Of a DNA stretch of 64,000 bases, positions 45,201 through 57,840 are shown one piece after another (positions within the stretch are counted from its first letter, which is position 1; each line of letters starts with the position of its first letter). The stretch comes from Rhizophagus irregularis (lineage: Eukaryota; Glomeromycota; Glomeromycetes; Glomerales; Glomeraceae), in assembly GCF_026210795.1 (NCBI RefSeq), contig NC_089438.1:2563501-2627500 (forward strand), read 5' to 3'. The notes under the pieces were generated by a model. That model was given only the letters and a program-made list of their open reading frames with translations, was not told the DNA's origin and searched no databases. The translations under genes were made by a program, and so were the position numbers.

Positions 45201-46392
45201 TTAAGTATGAATAATGTGGCCAATAGGGATGTAAACGAAAGCGTGAATCAACACATAATAATCGATATTTTATATATTTGCCATATGTTTCAACTTTTAT
45301 TGAATTATCTTCGGAACTATTAATAGTTTGATCAAAAAAATGTCCATTTCCATCAGGAAATAGATCTGGAAATATGAGTGGTTCAAGATCTGGATTATTA
45401 AAAGAAAGTGGAAGTGTTGTAGTTTGAGTTTGCACGAAACCAGCCATTAGATAAGTGTAATGAAAATCTTCATTGTGAACTTCAGTTGGAAAATCAGCAG
45501 ATGATAAAACAATATCACCTTCTTGAAAAGGTGGAGCATTTGTATCTGAAGATAAATGTGTTGCTGTAGGGAATGGATCTTGATAAGTTTCTGTAAGAAG
45601 TGATGATGTAGAAAGTAATCTGGAAAATGGCTTTAAATATTTGTTATGTTGCTTAAGCCAATGTGCAGCAGTACATAATTCTGGAGTAAGCCATGATAAG
45701 TTTTCATTGTTATTTTGACTTTCAGGATTAGATAAAAATGCCCCTAATATATCAGAATATAATTTTAATACGCGCATATTTTTTGAGAATTCCATATCTC
45801 CTACTAGCGTGCGATATTCAGTATACCTATTCGCATCTAAATTTCTACCTAGTGAACAATGTAGAAATACTGGAGATAAAAACTTTCTTTGTGTAATTGG
45901 TATGGCTTTAATTACATCTGGTATAGGATGGAGCTTTGGGCATGGATATCATTTTTGATTGTTTTTACAACTTTCACATACACATACAGTGCGTATTGAA
46001 CCATCATCTTTTATATAGATATCAATGTTTTGAAAGTTTATTTCAAGAGGATAGGTGTAGTTTTCATCATATGGAAACCATTTAGCCTTGGTAGGATATA
46101 ATAATTTTCCACAAAATGCACAAGGTAAGCACGTGTATTGAGAAAGAATTGTAGTTTGAAATTGAGTGTGAAGTTTACTTAGACGTGTAGAAGGTTGCCA
46201 AATAGGTAATGGAGCAACATCTAAGTTTAATGGATTTTGAATAATTTCTGAGGGTTGTGAATCAGAATTAATGTTATTTGTTAAATTTGATTGAGAACTG
46301 GTAGCAATATGTGTATTAAGTGAAGAATAAAGATCAGATGAATTATAAGATTGAAATCTATAAGTTTTACTTTTAAATCTGTGTTGAGACAT
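42278..46392 (-). pseudogene. Helitron Rep-helicase, nearly intact copy B
   Basis: About 1,371 codons collinear over the whole RepHel protein. Visible parts: N-terminal zinc motif (CLPCAFC ... CVCESC, about residues 95-145), HUH nuclease (FQNRGASHTHTILW, about 550), two-tyrosine motif (KYLTKYVVK, about 675), then a PIF1-type SF1B helicase with Walker A GSGGTGKT (about 964), IIEEISM, GDLAQLPP (about 1076), VHKTQSLTL and YTALSR (about 1326). Only two lesions are seen: TGA at 45949-45951 (copy A has CGA) and a 1-nt frameshift near 44540 in a run of C. Either could be a recent mutation or sequencing error. The stop lies only 200 bp from the element's 3' end. Confidence 0.92.
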
Positions 46393-47755
46393 TTTAATTT
46401 AATAAAATTAATAAAAAATTTTTGTTTTGGTAGGGAAGAATGCAATTGATATTATTTATATATTTTTCTATGAAAAATTTTTCGATATGTTGGCACAATA
46501 TACCGTTTGATTTATATTATTTGACGTTGATTAGAATTTTAATATTTTCAATATTCTGTTTTATTCCGATACAATACTCCGTTCTATTTTGATACAATAT
46601 TCCGGTCTATTCCGACTCAATATTCCGGTCTATTCTGACAATACTTCTGACTCAATATTCCATTCTATTCCGATTCAATATTTCCGTTCAACTATATTAC
46701 GTTCTATTCCGATTTATTTATTTATTATTGTTAAAAAAAAGTCTTATTAAACAAAAAGGTGTTAATGTTGATTATTTTATTACTTATTAGTATTAGTAAA
46801 ATACTTCCAACTCAATATTTCCGTTCAACTATATTACGTTATATTCCGATTTATTTATTTATTATTGTTAAAAAAAAAATCTTATTAAACAAAAAGGTAT
46901 AATATTAACTTTAATGTTGATTATTTATTACTTATTAGTATTAGTAAACGTTGGTTACCGAGAACTTAAAAATAATTTATTAGTATTCAACATGTTAACC
47001 AAAAAATAATTAGCCGTGATCCGAACCCAGCTCAGGCGTAGATCGTTGTGGAATTCCAGTGTAATTAAACTGGGTCCAGATGATCGGTAATCAGGAATTC
47101 AGCTCCGTTTTTCGGCTAACTACACCATTATTTTTTGAGTTACCCATATTAGTAGTATTATTCTAAAAATAAGTTAACTCGACATAGTCACATTATATTA
47201 AATTGGAAAACAATTGCACATTAGTTATTGTTTATCTTTATTGTGGTACTCGTGTTGATCATTTATCAATTCGAAAGAAAATAAAACTATAGTATGACAA
47301 AATGACAATATGCGAATTAAAATATGTGAAAAAAAATCAAACTACATATTTGAAGAAAAAAATTCGAAAAAAAAAAATTATCACGAAATGAAAATTATTA
47401 AATATGTTATTTAATATAGGACGTTACAAATTATAATCAGTCTATTAAACTTTTTGTCAAACTTGTATTTATCCTATAAATTTGCTATTAATTAGGATCG
47501 TTCTGTTTCGAATAAAATCGATATTTTTATATATCACATAATGATGGTATAATACAGTTTAGATTTTGTCAAGAGGAAAAAATAAATTAATTATAATAAA
47601 CTGTTTTGCTGTGTCGAATACTTTATTTTAAATGTTTAATCATGATGATCGGTAAAAAAAAATGTGAAAAAAAATCATGTACTAATAATATACTTTTTTA
47701 TTGGTTAAAAAAAATAAATTTATTATTTATATTTAAAAATATATGAAGAAATAAA
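46393..47755. other. Helitron interior between Rep-helicase and cargo gene
   Basis: Contains short tandem CAATATTCCG(G)TCTATTCCGA repeats (46545-46700) and a direct duplication of about 137 bp (roughly 46670-46800 and 46807-46945). On the minus strand, 47145-47010 has GGTGTAGTTAGCCG and GGGTTCGGATCA, loosely like Pol III A and B boxes, but the spacing is too long for a tRNA; it could be a tRNA-derived SINE remnant. No gene. Confidence 0.45.
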
Positions 47756-49936
47756 TTAATATGTTGTGGATAATGACATAAAAGATTGTGATTTTTCATC
47801 TTCAACTACTTCAACTATAGTGGGTAAACGATCAATTTTATCTTTAATTCGTACAAAATCATTAAATAATCCCTCTAAATAATATTTCACTTTCAACGAA
47901 CTTTTCAAAAAATTTTCTACGACTTGATAATTGGAAATTGTTAAAGGAATGTAAAATTCACAGATTTTAAAGGATCGATAAAAAGAATTATTATAGTAAT
48001 CGATCCCAAATACTAAGATACGATTATCTATTACTTGAATTCCTATGAAAGGGAATTGATGAAGTTCGTTAATAAGACATTTTGTTTCATTATTTTCAAC
48101 ATCTTTCCCCTTGAATAATTCATTAAATCTTGCATCGAATCCGTCTTTACATAAACGATTTAATTTTTTCCAATCATGATCCTGTTTATCTGGACGAGGA
48201 TCTAATCGTGAAATTTCAGCAAATACTGACTCCCACTCAATTGAATCGAGAATCAACAGAATCTGAAAGTCTGGTCTATCTCCATAATGAATAGAACCCA
48301 TTGATTCTTTCCGATCCCGAGATGAATTAGATACCTGTTCCCTAAAATAAGATATATTAGTTTAAGAAGGGTTAAAGGAGACAATAAAGACAATAAACTA
48401 AATTATTTAAATTACATACCACGAGCGTTTAAGTTTCAAATTGTAATAATTAAATATCGGATCAATTATCCTAGAGACTGAATGTATTGTATAAGACGTT
48501 TCACTATATTCGCCTTCAGTTAAAGATGGCGTTAAATTCCAACAATTTCTCCTAATTTAGTTTAATTTAGTTAATTTAATTAAAAAAAAAGATACAAATA
48601 GGTTTATTTCAACTTACAATCCTTCTAACAGGTCGAATGTTGTTAATAACGTTCTGCGTATACTTAAATTAGATTCATTTTGTGGAAACGTTATAGGTCC
48701 AGCGAGAGCAGGGTCAGAATTGGAATTTTGTGGATCATAGATATTAATAAATTCATCTAACATGGTTTTCACGTCCTTTGGAAATTCTTGTTCGCTTAAT
48801 TTGAAATTTGTGAGGACTTGTTTTGTTTTTGTTGGTAATGTATCCATCACATTATCTGCTCCTTCACAAATATCCAAAATTCCAGACGCTATCAGGTCGT
48901 TAGAATTTATTAAAGTTAAATCAAGTTGTTGTAAGCATTTACAGATTTCGTTTAACACCTCTCCGACTTCAACAGAAACATTATTCGCTACATTGATCTT
49001 TTAAGAGTTTAGTATTAGATTTCATACTTTGCTTTTCAATTTCTGAGATGATAAAATGGATTTGTTTCTTACACAATTATTAATTATTTTGGTAACATTG
49101 GTTCGAATAATTTCTTGGTTTTGCTGCTTTTCATAACCTTCACGCTATCAACATTGCGTTAATGGAATATATGAATTGACAACGAAGTAGAGTATTAGTA
49201 TAGTTATAAAGCTTCCAGGTTGAAATCATATGATATTTACCCGTTTTTTTTCTACGTTGTATGCATCGCTGAATATGAATTGTTTCTGCGTCTGTAATGT
49301 ATAATAGGTAGTTAGAACACTATATTTTTGATGAATATATCATGAATGGTTTTTTTTTGGAAATCAGGATTGCTTTTGAAGTATTTCATGGTTCAATATT
49401 TTAGAAAGTTAGCACGCCGATGGTTGACGATGAGATACACGAAGGCATTGCCCATATCAAACCTAGCAAAATGCCCGGATGATGCCACTTATGCACCTGA
49501 ACCCTTCGGTGAATACAGAGTCGACTTCTGCAGAGCTAAGGCGTACACTTATATTTGTTGTATACGTCCGGGAACAAGGCATTAACATAGATCTATGTTA
49601 TATTTAACCACACCCCATAATATTTGGTGAACTGCAACATCACTTTTTAGTAAATGTGACACAATTATCATTTAAATTACTTGCCTGAGGTATATTCGAA
49701 AACTGTAGAGATACATCTTCCAATTTCTTTATAATCTTCTTATTTAAATTTTGTAGTTGACACATTGTTATCGCATCGTTGAGCTCGTAATTGTACTGTT
49801 TTATAGCCCCTTCTAGAGAGGCTTTTTTTAATAGCTCTAAGGTTGAAAAGTATATTTTTGGTAACCATGATATAAAAAAGAATTTACTTGGTTTCTCATC
49901 GCGATTTCGAAAAAAGAAGTTAGTGCTATTAGACAT
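47756..49936 (-). CDS. Four-exon protein with PD-(D/E)XK-like C-terminal domain
   Basis: Exons 49936-49685, 48997-48618, 48551-48420 and 48341-47756 join in phases 0, 2, 2 to give 449 residues. Introns 2 and 3 are GT-AG (GTAAGT, GTATGT). Intron 1 begins CAG|GCAAGT, a GC-AG intron, and is about 690 nt, unusually long here. The N-terminal half is helical and unassigned. The C-terminal half (from about residue 235) has W-E ... SSRDRK ... GDRPDFQI ... FAEISRLDP ... KKLNRLCKDG, the layout I recall from an expanded AM-fungal family with a degenerate PD-(D/E)XK nuclease fold; the usual Lys in the E-x-K position is Ser here. The gene has no stops and lies within the Helitron on its strand, so it is captured cargo or an earlier host gene carried along. 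Confidence 0.72.
49346..49585 (+). other. Unexplained GC-richer ORF segment in intron 1
   Basis: A 79-codon plus-strand frame (ARRWLTMRYTKALPISNLA ... CIRPGTRH) in a locally GC-richer stretch opposite intron 1 of the PD-(D/E)XK-like gene. The composition differs from the surrounding AT-rich DNA, suggesting a small insertion that lengthened the intron. No family recognised; not called as a gene. Confidence 0.3.
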
Positions 49937-52239
49937 TTTAGAAGAAGTAGATTATTAGTGTGGTTTACAAATAACTATAAAGCAACAAATATTATAAATT
50001 TCACTGTACCCTTTTTAAATGCTTCACAATTTCCATTCACATCTTCTTTGAGCCTGAATTCCTGTTAGAAATGAAGCAGAAAGTATGCAATAGACTCTGT
50101 GCTTGAGAAAGAGAAATGCAGATTGACGATCTCAATATTTACAAAGTTGATGGCGTTTATGCATACAAGCTTTTTTCGCTCGCTTGACCCTTATACTAAG
50201 GCCAGCGAATGCTATACAATGCGCTTTGATTGAAAATGTAACAAAAAATAGTTGTAGTTTCGGAGTAAATGTACTTATCAATAAATACTAAATACATTAC
50301 TGTTTGTTTAAGCTGGAGCGAAAGGAATAATTTGTATAATTACACGAAGTTTACGGTAGGTAGTATCACAGATGATTAGCGTACAATTACATCATATTCG
50401 ACCTGAAAACGTGTATTTATGTCGCACATGGAAAATTTGAATGCATATGTTTAACATACGTGTATAAAAAATTGATCATTTTTTTTTTTTAACATATTAC
50501 AAATAATATATATGGTAAATAACATGTTATTTTATCAAATACATTTTTTTTTATTTAATTAAAATATTATAAACCACCGTTTATTTTCTCAACATTGTAT
50601 GTGAATTAAGATCAAACATGCCATAATAGATACGGTTCATAAATCATTGCCGAAGCAATTTATACAAGAAGAATAATATTTACAAATATATTTCGTTACA
50701 TGATGCGAATAAAAGTTTAACCCATCCCTTTTACGATGGAATTTGCTAATTATGCTTCTCTGATACCTTGATTTTTATAAAATAAGATTATAAGAACAAT
50801 GTTCAATAAAATAAAGCCATAATGTAATCATTACTCGCTTAGCGCCTTAATATAATCATGAAGTTTTATAAAAAGTATTGTCAAGTTTTAAACTTTTTAA
50901 TTCATAATCTCCCTGCAAAAAATTTACCGGTTTCCATTCTTTCATCATCTTGCTAGCTTCAGCGGGAAGACATCTTGCTTTCCTAAATACGGGACTATAG
51001 TGAGAAAATATTTAATTTGCATGTAAGCCACAATTCTTGGCACATATAGTACATACCTTAAAAGTTTGCGGGAATGTTGGCTGAACCTTCACATATTTTT
51101 CATACTTTATATCTTGCTGAAAATGGAGGAAATGAGATATAAATGGAATTAATATCTATCGTTTGATGCTAGAAACCTTCGAAAGCATATGAATATGGAT
51201 CTCTCATACTTTTTCACATGAGGATCTACCTCGTAAGACGCAAAGTTGGACTAACGCCTAGCGATCTTGAAATTGCAAAGTTCTCAGCCCTTCATAACAT
51301 ACGCTTTTGACATCATTCTATACTTATAGGGTAGGTTCCGTGTTGCATGTGGACCTTCTTTACATTATTCTTACAATTGTTTGGGAAAAAACAGAGGTAC
51401 TGGTTATTAGCAATGTATATATATTTTTTTCTTAATATGTCGTACAGACCTGTCTGGTGATCTATTTAATTTTGTCGTACAAGAGTGCGTCATTTATCAT
51501 AAAATTTTTAAAAATTTATGTCGATTAGGTAACGTATCCCGTACTTCTACCTGTCCTTATTTGGTTAGCTTAAAAGCTACGGCTAATTTTTTCATAATAG
51601 AACTGCGGCTGATCTAATGATTTTAGAAAATTGATTATTTTTTGTACCCGGAAACTGAAATTTTTACTAATACTAATAAGTAATAGACAATTAACTTATT
51701 AAGTTAATCTACTTTTTTTTTTTAATAAGATTTCTTGACTTATTTACATTTAGTAATTTATTTTCAGCCTTTATAATTAAAGAATTTTCAATTCTTTTAA
51801 TGAATACGATACTTAATTCGTAATACACTTGAGGAGTGATCAGCGATCAAATTTTTTAATACAAAATTCGTATTCATTTAAATTAACACATTTACACGTG
51901 AAAATTGTTAATATTACTTAATTAATTATTTAACAATATTATAAATAAAAATTTCTTTTTTAAAAACTGAATCAGGTTTAAGGCAGCTTTTAAAAATTTT
52001 ATGCAATCTTTAAAGTATAATATGCAATAAAATAATTGTACCTGCATAATTTGACTTTAAACGTAAATAAATCGTGAATATTATACCTTGCATAATTTAT
52101 TATGATATAAATTTCCTAAATAGTTCGTAACAAACAATATATAATATTATTAAAATTAAAATTTTTTATTGGATAAATTTAAAAATTAATACAAATTTAT
52201 TTCTCCTAATAATATCATAATTAATTTTGGCAGCAAATA
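49937..52239. other. Helitron interior with exon-like scraps
   Basis: No complete gene. On the minus strand, TTTCAG|CAAGATATAAAG ... CAAACTTTTAAG|GTATGT (about 51122-51060) and a block encoding PVFRKARCLPAEASKMMKEW (about 51000-50930) look like exons of a captured gene. Their phases do not join cleanly, so I treat them as fragments. Confidence 0.35.
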
Positions 52240-52447
52240 AGATAAAAAGAAAATAAAAATAAAAATAAAAATAAAATTTCAATAGCTTTAGGAACAGTAT
52301 CAGAAACATCGAAACTAATTCTCGAAATAATTGACTCCCAAGGATCAGGATTAACAGAACAATTATATAAACTTTGTTGTAATATTTTACATATATGACC
52401 TATTGAAATACTATCTAATTGTAAATCACTTTTACCTGTTCGCTCTT
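52240..52447 (-). pseudogene. Captured gene fragment
   Basis: An open minus-strand segment reads SDLQLDSISIGHICKILQQS, then WESIISRISFDVSDTVPKAI, ending in A/T-rich simple repeat (TTTTTA)n. It has coding-like composition but neither start nor stop. It follows ORF1 on the same strand inside the Helitron. Confidence 0.45.
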
Positions 52448-52493
52448 ATTGAAGATAAATATAATATATCACATTCACTAATTAAAATTAATT

Positions 52494-53657
52494 TTATACT
52501 TTTCTTCTTTTTGATTTTCTTGTTTTATTTGGAATATCTACTGGCGGGTCATCTTTTTCAATTTCTTCAATACTATCATTTGCTTCTTGATCGGTGTCAC
52601 ATTCAATTTGCTGATTCTGAGATAGAAAAGATCTTGTAGTAGCTTCACGTCTTTTACGATTTTGTTTTGAAGCGCTATCTGATGATAGTCTTTTTGATTT
52701 TCTTGTTTTACTTGGAATATCCATTGATGTGTCATATTTTTTATTATTTTCTTCAACGACACTTTCATTATCATCATCATCAATTTCTACAATATCATTT
52801 GCTTCTTGATCGGTGTCACGTTCAATTTGCTGATCCTTAGACAGCAAAGACCTTGATATATCTGATATTTTTGTTGTAAAAGCTTCACGTCTATTACGAT
52901 TTTGTTTTAAAGTATTAGTTAATGGTGGTGTTGGTGGTGTTTTTTCTAAATTTTCTCGTATGAGATCAATTCTCTTCTCTATAGAAGATTTAGTTTTTGA
53001 TGAAGATGCCGGTGATGAATCTATTTTACTTTTCCATGGAACAGATATAGTATTATCTGTTTCGAATTTAGCTGCAATAAATTGAAATTCTAATATTTCA
53101 CAAAACAGTTTCTTATCTGCAAAGAAAAAAATTCCTGTTACATGAATTGTAGAATTTTTCTTAGCTTTCATTAGGGCATTTTTAAATCGCCCATTTACTG
53201 GATGAGTTAGATTTACTGAAAATGAATTAAACTGATCTTTTGAAAGATATGGTTTTACTTGAATTTCTAAGTTATATCCAGCTTCTGTTAACTGAGCATA
53301 ATTCATTGTTTTTCCAAGAAGGTGAACTGTAGGTTTCATTACAGGTATATCATCTTTGCCTAGAGGAACATGCACATTTGATATAATCGTCACGTTAATT
53401 GAACCATCTTGGGAGACAAAAAATTTTCCTGTTATTAAATATATTTTCTCCTCCTGAAATGGTATTATTTCCATACCATTGCTTGGATCAGAATCAGTAT
53501 CGCTTGTTGAAGTTAAATAATTAGAATATTTAAATATTTGAAACCCATCTTCTTCATCAATCCGGGAAATAGCTGTGCCTTTCTGTAAGGTACCATTACT
53601 GATACTTTCATCGAATACAGTTATTACATGCAATATAGTCATAATATTTGCAATCAT
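52494..53657 (-). CDS. Helitron-associated ORF1, intact copy B
   Basis: A 387-residue ORF homologous to the broken copy at 23906-24902. Conserved core: residues about 25-200, with IYLITGKFFVSQDGSINVTI, KPTVHLLGKT, STIHVTGIFFFA and CEILEFQF, mainly predicted beta strands. The C-terminal third is low-complexity and acidic/basic, with an internal duplication of an IPSKTRKSKR-type motif ending KTRKSKRRKV, a good nuclear localisation signal. It lies 5' of the Rep-helicase in the same Helitron and on the same strand. A single-strand-binding (RPA-like) accessory role is plausible by analogy with plant Helitrons. The start is uncertain; the first 13 residues have no counterpart in copy A. Confidence 0.75.
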   Translation of the reverse strand: MIANIMTILHVITVFDESISNGTLQKGTAISRIDEEDGFQIFKYSNYLTSTSDTDSDPSNGMEIIPFQEEKIYLITGKFFVSQDGSINVTIISNVHVPLGKDDIPVMKPTVHLLGKTMNYAQLTEAGYNLEIQVKPYLSKDQFNSFSVNLTHPVNGRFKNALMKAKKNSTIHVTGIFFFADKKLFCEILEFQFIAAKFETDNTISVPWKSKIDSSPASSSKTKSSIEKRIDLIRENLEKTPPTPPLTNTLKQNRNRREAFTTKISDISRSLLSKDQQIERDTDQEANDIVEIDDDDNESVVEENNKKYDTSMDIPSKTRKSKRLSSDSASKQNRKRREATTRSFLSQNQQIECDTDQEANDSIEEIEKDDPPVDIPNKTRKSKRRKV

Positions 53658-53989
53658 ATTTGTTAGTTTTTTTTTTAAAAAAAAATTAAATAAATGAACA
53701 ATTAAGAAATAATATATGAATTATTTTATTTTTGACTTTTTCAGAAGTTTTCGAAGTTTGGAAATTTTTAAATTCAATAAAATAAATTGAATAAAGAAGC
53801 AGTAAAGGAGGAAACAAACCTCTTTTATATGTTTTTGCTAAAGATTTTTTACTTATTGAATTTTATTTATTTACTAAATAAATTATTAGATAAATAAACA
53901 ATTTATAATTATAAAAATTATTTTTGAAAATCGTTCAAAATTCAGTGAGAAATTATTCTATAATTATTATTCTATAATTAAACAATCCA

Positions 53990-54960
53990 CAAAGATTTGG
54001 TGTGGTTGTTTTCAAATTAATTTTATTGTTAAATAATTGAACAATGAACCTTGAAAACCTCCAGACACATGCAAATAATAAATAATAAAAAATTCCCATA
54101 ATACAATTCAAATCAAATGGAATTTTTGCATGTCAAATTACCAAAAATATATGACAAAAAATTTTTAAAAAATTATTCTGAATCCGATTATTTAATTGTT
54201 AACAATTGAACAATGGATCTTGAAACCTTCAGACACATGCAAATAATAAAAAATTCCCATAATACAATTCAAATCAATTGGAATTTTGCGTGTCAAATTA
54301 CCAAAAATATGTGACAAAAAATTTTTAAAAAATTATTCCGAATCCAGTATTAAAAATAATTTTTAATTATTTAATTGTTAACAATTTGAACAATGAATCT
54401 TGAAAACATGCAGATAATAAAAATTCCCATAATACAATTCAAAATCAATTGGAATTTTTGCGTGTCAAATTACCAAAAATATGTGACAAAAAATTTTTAA
54501 AAAATTATTCTGAATCCGATTATTTAATTATTAACAATTGAACAATGGATCTTGAAACCTTCAGACACATGCAAATAATAAAAAATTCCCATAATACAAT
54601 TCAAATCAATTGGAATTTTGCGTGTCAAATTACCAAAAATATGTGACAAAAAATTTTTAAAAAATTATTCTGAATCCGATTATTTAATTGTTAACAATTG
54701 AACAATGGATCTTGAAACCTTCAGAACACATGCAAATAATGAAAAATTCCCATAATACAATTCAAATCAATTGGAATTTTGCGTGTCAAATTACTAAAAA
54801 TATGTGACAAATAATTTTTAAAAATTATTCCGAATCCAGTATTAAAAAATAAGTTTTAATTATTTTAATTAACAATTGACTTGAAGCCTTCAGACACATG
54901 CAAATAGTAAAAAATTCCCATAATACAATTCAAATCAATTGGAATTTACCAAAAAAAAAC
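53990..54960. repeat. Satellite, about 6 copies of 150-180 bp
   Basis: Units share CTTGAAACCTTCAGACACAT, CCCATAATACAATTCAAATC and TTACCAAAAATATGTGAC. They occur inside the Helitron, 5' of ORF1 on the minus strand. Non-coding. Confidence 0.85.
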
Positions 54961-55569
54961 AACAAATAATTTTAAAAACACCTTTTTGTAGATCACGATT
55001 AAATCTCAATATTCAAATATTTTTGATTATTAATTAATAACTGAAACAATGAATTTCAGATAATATACCAAATGAAAATTCAGCTGATCTGCAGATCATG
55101 ATCGAAAAAACAACAATTGAACCATGAACCTATTGAACTTTGGCTCTTCAGACAATAATATAATTCATATCAATTGGAATTTTTGCATTAATGTCGCACA
55201 AAATTACCAAATTAAGCGATAAATAATTTTTAAGCTAGCGATGTTCTGCAGGTTCCATTTTCTGCGCAGATCTTTGACCTGGCGCAGTAATTCAGAAAAA
55301 AACATTTTCAAAGTGTAAAATTTCTGCGAAAATTTTATATATTAAAATATTAAATCTGCAATGGCTAATATAAACTTTACATTATTTTAATGATAACTAA
55401 CATCAACTATTTTATTTATTAAAAGCATTTACAACATTTACAAATAAATGGTACGAAAATCAATTAACTACACTATTTATTAAATACACTATTATTCAAA
55501 ACTTCTAAAACTTCTATTTACTGCAAAATTATATGATGTTGTTAATGGTTTGGACATTGCTCCAGTTGG
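54961..55569. other. Degenerate repeat flank, no gene
   Basis: Fading copies of the satellite near 55080-55230, then AT-rich sequence. No gene seen. Confidence 0.4.
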
Positions 55570-57560
55570 TTCGATTCCAACAAACAACTGACAAAATAGA
55601 TGCTTTCAAAATCCTTCTAAATGAGAACCAAAATCCAAATGGAAAAAATAAACGAACGTTAGTAAAATGATCGTTAAAATAAAGTAAAAAAAGAAAATTT
55701 CGAAGTATTATTACCTTTGAAATTCTTTTAAGTAGGAACCGGGACCTAAAAAATGAAAGAAAATGAACATTAGTAAAACGTTCGTTGAAAAAAAGTGAAA
55801 AAAAAAGAAAAATTTCGTACCCGTGAATCTACGAAAAGAAGAAAATCAAAACATTAATCAACATTTCTCTAAAAAAATATAGAAAAAAATTTCAAAGATA
55901 ACTACTTTCGAAATTTTCCAAGAAGCATCCAGCCGCAGACCTATAGAAAGAAGAATATCGAAATGTTAGCAAATGTTTCGTCAAAAGAAAAAAATACAAT
56001 AAAACTTCAAAAAATACCTTCGAAGTTCCGTCCAGAAGCCATCCAGGAATCCATAGATCTACAAAAGAATAAAACGAAATGTTAGTCGACGTTTCGTTTA
56101 ATAAATAAAAACAAAATATAAAATATAAAAGAATTTCAAAGATTTACCTTCGAATTTTTACAGGAAGTGTCCAAACCTAATAAAAAGAAGAGAACGAAAC
56201 GTTAATCAACGTTTCATTAAAAAAAAAAAATTGAAGAATTTCGAAGGATACTTTCAAAGTTCCTTTCAGGAGCTATCCAGGAACGCGTATGAAAAGAAGA
56301 GAAACAAATGCTTCATTAAAAAAAGAAAAAGAGGAAAAAATTGAAATATTAATAAAATGTTTTGATAAAACAAAAAATTTTAAAAAAAAAAATTCCAAAG
56401 ATTCTTATCAAAAATCTACGTGTCAAAGGTTAATAAAATGTTTCAATAAAGGAAAAAATTTTTTTCCTTCCGAAATTTTACGCATGGCCTCATATTTTCT
56501 TTCCAGAGTATTTCTAACCGCTCTTTTCTGTAAAGTTTCTTCTAAAATAATTCTAGTAGTTAGAGAGTATGTCTAGTCTAAAAAATTGAACCTTTGTCAA
56601 TATTCTACGCGTCCAATGATCCAGCCCCTAAGAAAAAAGATAAATATTTTCACTTTACCCACTTTACCAAAATCCACATCCATAGATATTTGAAGAAGCC
56701 ATCTTAAAAAAAGAAAAATAAAAGAAATATACTAAAAAAAGCTTGATCGATCTCTCACTAAAATCCCTCGTCCAGATAATTGTCGAGTTCTGAGTTTCAA
56801 CTTAAAATCCCGCTCTGACACTTGTCTAAAAAAAAAGAATGAATGAAGCGTTAGATTCGTTAAAAAAATAAATTTGAAAGAACCCCACCGAGTTTTCCAT
56901 ATATCCAAACACCTTGGTTCTCCGAAAGTTCTTCAAGTTCGGCTTTTGACTTGATGAAACCGGAAATTCTCCCCTTTCTTATCTAAAAAAATTAAAAGAA
57001 CAAAGGATAACTTCAAATTCTATCTAAGAATTTAACAGGAAACCGTGAACCTACAAAAAGAAAGAAAATCGAAACATTAGTAAACGTTTCATTAAAAAAA
57101 CCATTTTTTACAATTTTTTCGAAGTTTTTTTTACCTTCAAAATTGAAGACTAGAATGGTTTCCAGTACCTACAAAAAAGAGTACTTCATTTGATCAAGAA
57201 ATTTTTTTGCATTTTTACTACAAACCGTTTCGTTAAATAAACGAAAAAAAATAAAAAAATAAATTTCTAAGTCTTTTTTACCTTCGAAAATAAAAATCCA
57301 GAGCTGTGCTTCAGCGTCCAGGATTTAAAAACGAACGTCAGTAACGTTCATTAAAAAAAAATTTTTTTTTTTTTCGAAGTTTACTAACTTTGAAATGAAG
57401 GCCAGAACTTGTACCTTCAGCGTTCTGGACCTACAAAATATAAAAATGAACGTTAGTAAAGAAAAAATGAAGTTTAATTTCAAAATGGTAGTAGAGAAGA
57501 CTGGAAACTTACAAAAATAATAAAAACGAAATATTAATTAACGTAACGTTTCGTTAAAAA
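55570..57560 (-). repeat. Micro-exon/intron array inside the Helitron
   Basis: On the minus strand, T-rich tracts ending TAG alternate with 25-45-nt blocks and GTAA donors, for example TTTTTTAG|GTCCCGGTTCCTACTT ... TTTCAAAG|GTAATAATAC around 55770-55735. Introns repeatedly contain a stem with TTTACTAA in its loop, flanked by GAAACG and TGTTTC or ACGTTCG. The layout and branch-site hairpins match the plus-strand array at 34250-39330 and the array in the small Helitron. No continuous reading frame was established. Confidence 0.55.
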
Positions 57561-57719
57561 TGAAAAATTTGGTTTTCGAAATTGTTGGAGTAAAATATGA
57601 AAAAAATATTTTTTTTTTATTCCGATATGCTGTTGCAGATTATCAAAGTATAATCCGTAGATCATGATCGAAAAAAATTTTTTTTTTTTTTTTCCTATAT
57701 AAATGACCACTATTCGTAT

Positions 57720-57840
57720 GATATTAAAGCAATATCAACTCAATATCAATATCAATATCAATATCAATATCAATATCAATATCAACTCAATATCAACTCA
57801 ATATCAACTCAATATCAATATCAATATATATATATAATAT
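57720..57840. repeat. (ATATCA)n microsatellite
   Basis: Tandem AATATC/AACTCA repeats, then an (AT)n run. Confidence 0.9.

Noticed and set aside
47010-47145. Possible tRNA gene on the minus strand
   Set aside because: A- and B-box-like motifs are about 95 bp apart and no cloverleaf can be drawn; at most a tRNA-derived SINE remnant.
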